This document shows positions 63,655 through 64,000 of a stretch of DNA of 64,000 nucleotides, piece after piece; position 1 is the first letter of the stretch, and each line of letters opens with the position of its first letter. The stretch is from Loripinus fragilis. Lineage: Eukaryota; Mollusca; Bivalvia; Lucinida; Lucinidae. The notes under the pieces are model-generated. The model worked only from the letters and a program-made list of their open reading frames with translations. It was not told where the DNA came from and did no database searches. A program made the translations under genes and the position numbers. The stretch is from assembly GCA_964019695.1 (NCBI GenBank), contig OZ026524.1, positions 14,252,309 to 14,316,308 on the forward strand, given 5' to 3'.

Positions 63655-63930
63655 ATCCTGACGAGGCCAGATATGTAGGGCCTGATCTGGATCTAAACTC
63701 TTTGCAAAGTTTATAAAGAGACTGCTTACGCAGGTGGCCCTAACATGTGCAGCTAAACTGTGAATAAAGTTAGATGGTCAGCATAAAGTGAAAACCTGAC
63801 TTTGGGTTAGTGACCCAGTAAATCTAAATACAGTTTACTGGCTTGCTTCACTACAACATGCAGTATCTGAGCTAGATCTATGCCAGATATGATATAAATG
63901 AGAATAAATGCAGATTTAAATGCATTCCTC
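63655..63930 (+). repeat. Repeat family R copy 2
   Basis: ATCTGGATCTAAACTCTTTG, AAGTGAAAACCTGACTTTGG, CAGTAAATCTAAATACAG, CTGGCTTGCTTCACTACAAC and GAGAATAAATGCAGA repeat copy 1 in the same orientation. Confidence 0.6.
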
Positions 63931-64000
63931 ACAGGAAAAAAAGCAGGAAAAAAAAAAACATGGGGAAATCCCCGCAGGAAAAATCAAAAGTTGCTATATA

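Noticed and set aside
1..64000. CRISPR array, operon, phage or other prokaryotic system
   Set aside because: No regularly spaced identical short repeats with unique spacers and no dense gene organisation; introns and SINEs show eukaryotic DNA.

Overview
The window is eukaryotic nuclear DNA: AT-rich, intron-bearing and crowded with decayed transposons. The mix of Penelope-like retroelements, tRNA-derived SINEs, foldback elements and a GCTCACCTGAGCC-type repeat, plus a CYP2-clan P450 in one exon, suggests a mollusc and most likely a bivalve. This is inference from sequence style; no species can be named. Only two genes look intact. The rest is repeats, relics and unassigned DNA.

Gene 1 is a minus-strand SLC16/monocarboxylate-transporter-like gene of the major facilitator superfamily. 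It runs from a putative 5' UTR exon near 37.0 kb to a terminal exon at 21.14 kb. The coding exons join by GT-AG introns that are all phase 1 and give about 547 residues. The exon for the TM10-TM11 segment is present twice, at 26.1 kb and 22.3 kb. The upstream copy also has its own stop codon and a nearby AATAAA. Gene 2 is a plus-strand, single-exon cytochrome P450 of 504 residues (56010-57524) with the I-helix, ExxR, PERF and haem-Cys motifs.

Layout: 0-8.6 kb is dominated by two copies of a Penelope-like element (called PLE-1 here). The longer copy carries a GIY-YIG endonuclease upstream of the reverse transcriptase. 8.6-20.9 kb holds foldback and TIR elements (one with perfect 30-nt TIRs), an orphan C-type lectin-like exon and tandem repeats. 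21-37 kb is the transporter gene, its introns filled with MITEs, hairpin elements, a mariner relic and a directly duplicated repeat. 37-40 kb has a second tRNA-derived SINE family, two foldbacks and another element with perfect 30-nt TIRs. 40.7-54.1 kb is an array, in both orientations, of repeat monomers carrying a GTAACATACGTTAC-like near-palindrome. 56-58.8 kb is the P450 followed by a tandem repeat rich in TCAAGGTCA-like words. 58.8-64 kb holds a second PLE family (PLE-2), SINEs and further repeats.

I saw no bona fide tRNA or rRNA gene, no CRISPR array and no prokaryotic-type system. The two genes have no evident functional link. The most unusual material is the duplicated transporter exon, the domain order of the PLE, the GTTAC-motif array, and the nested insertions that give a relative history.
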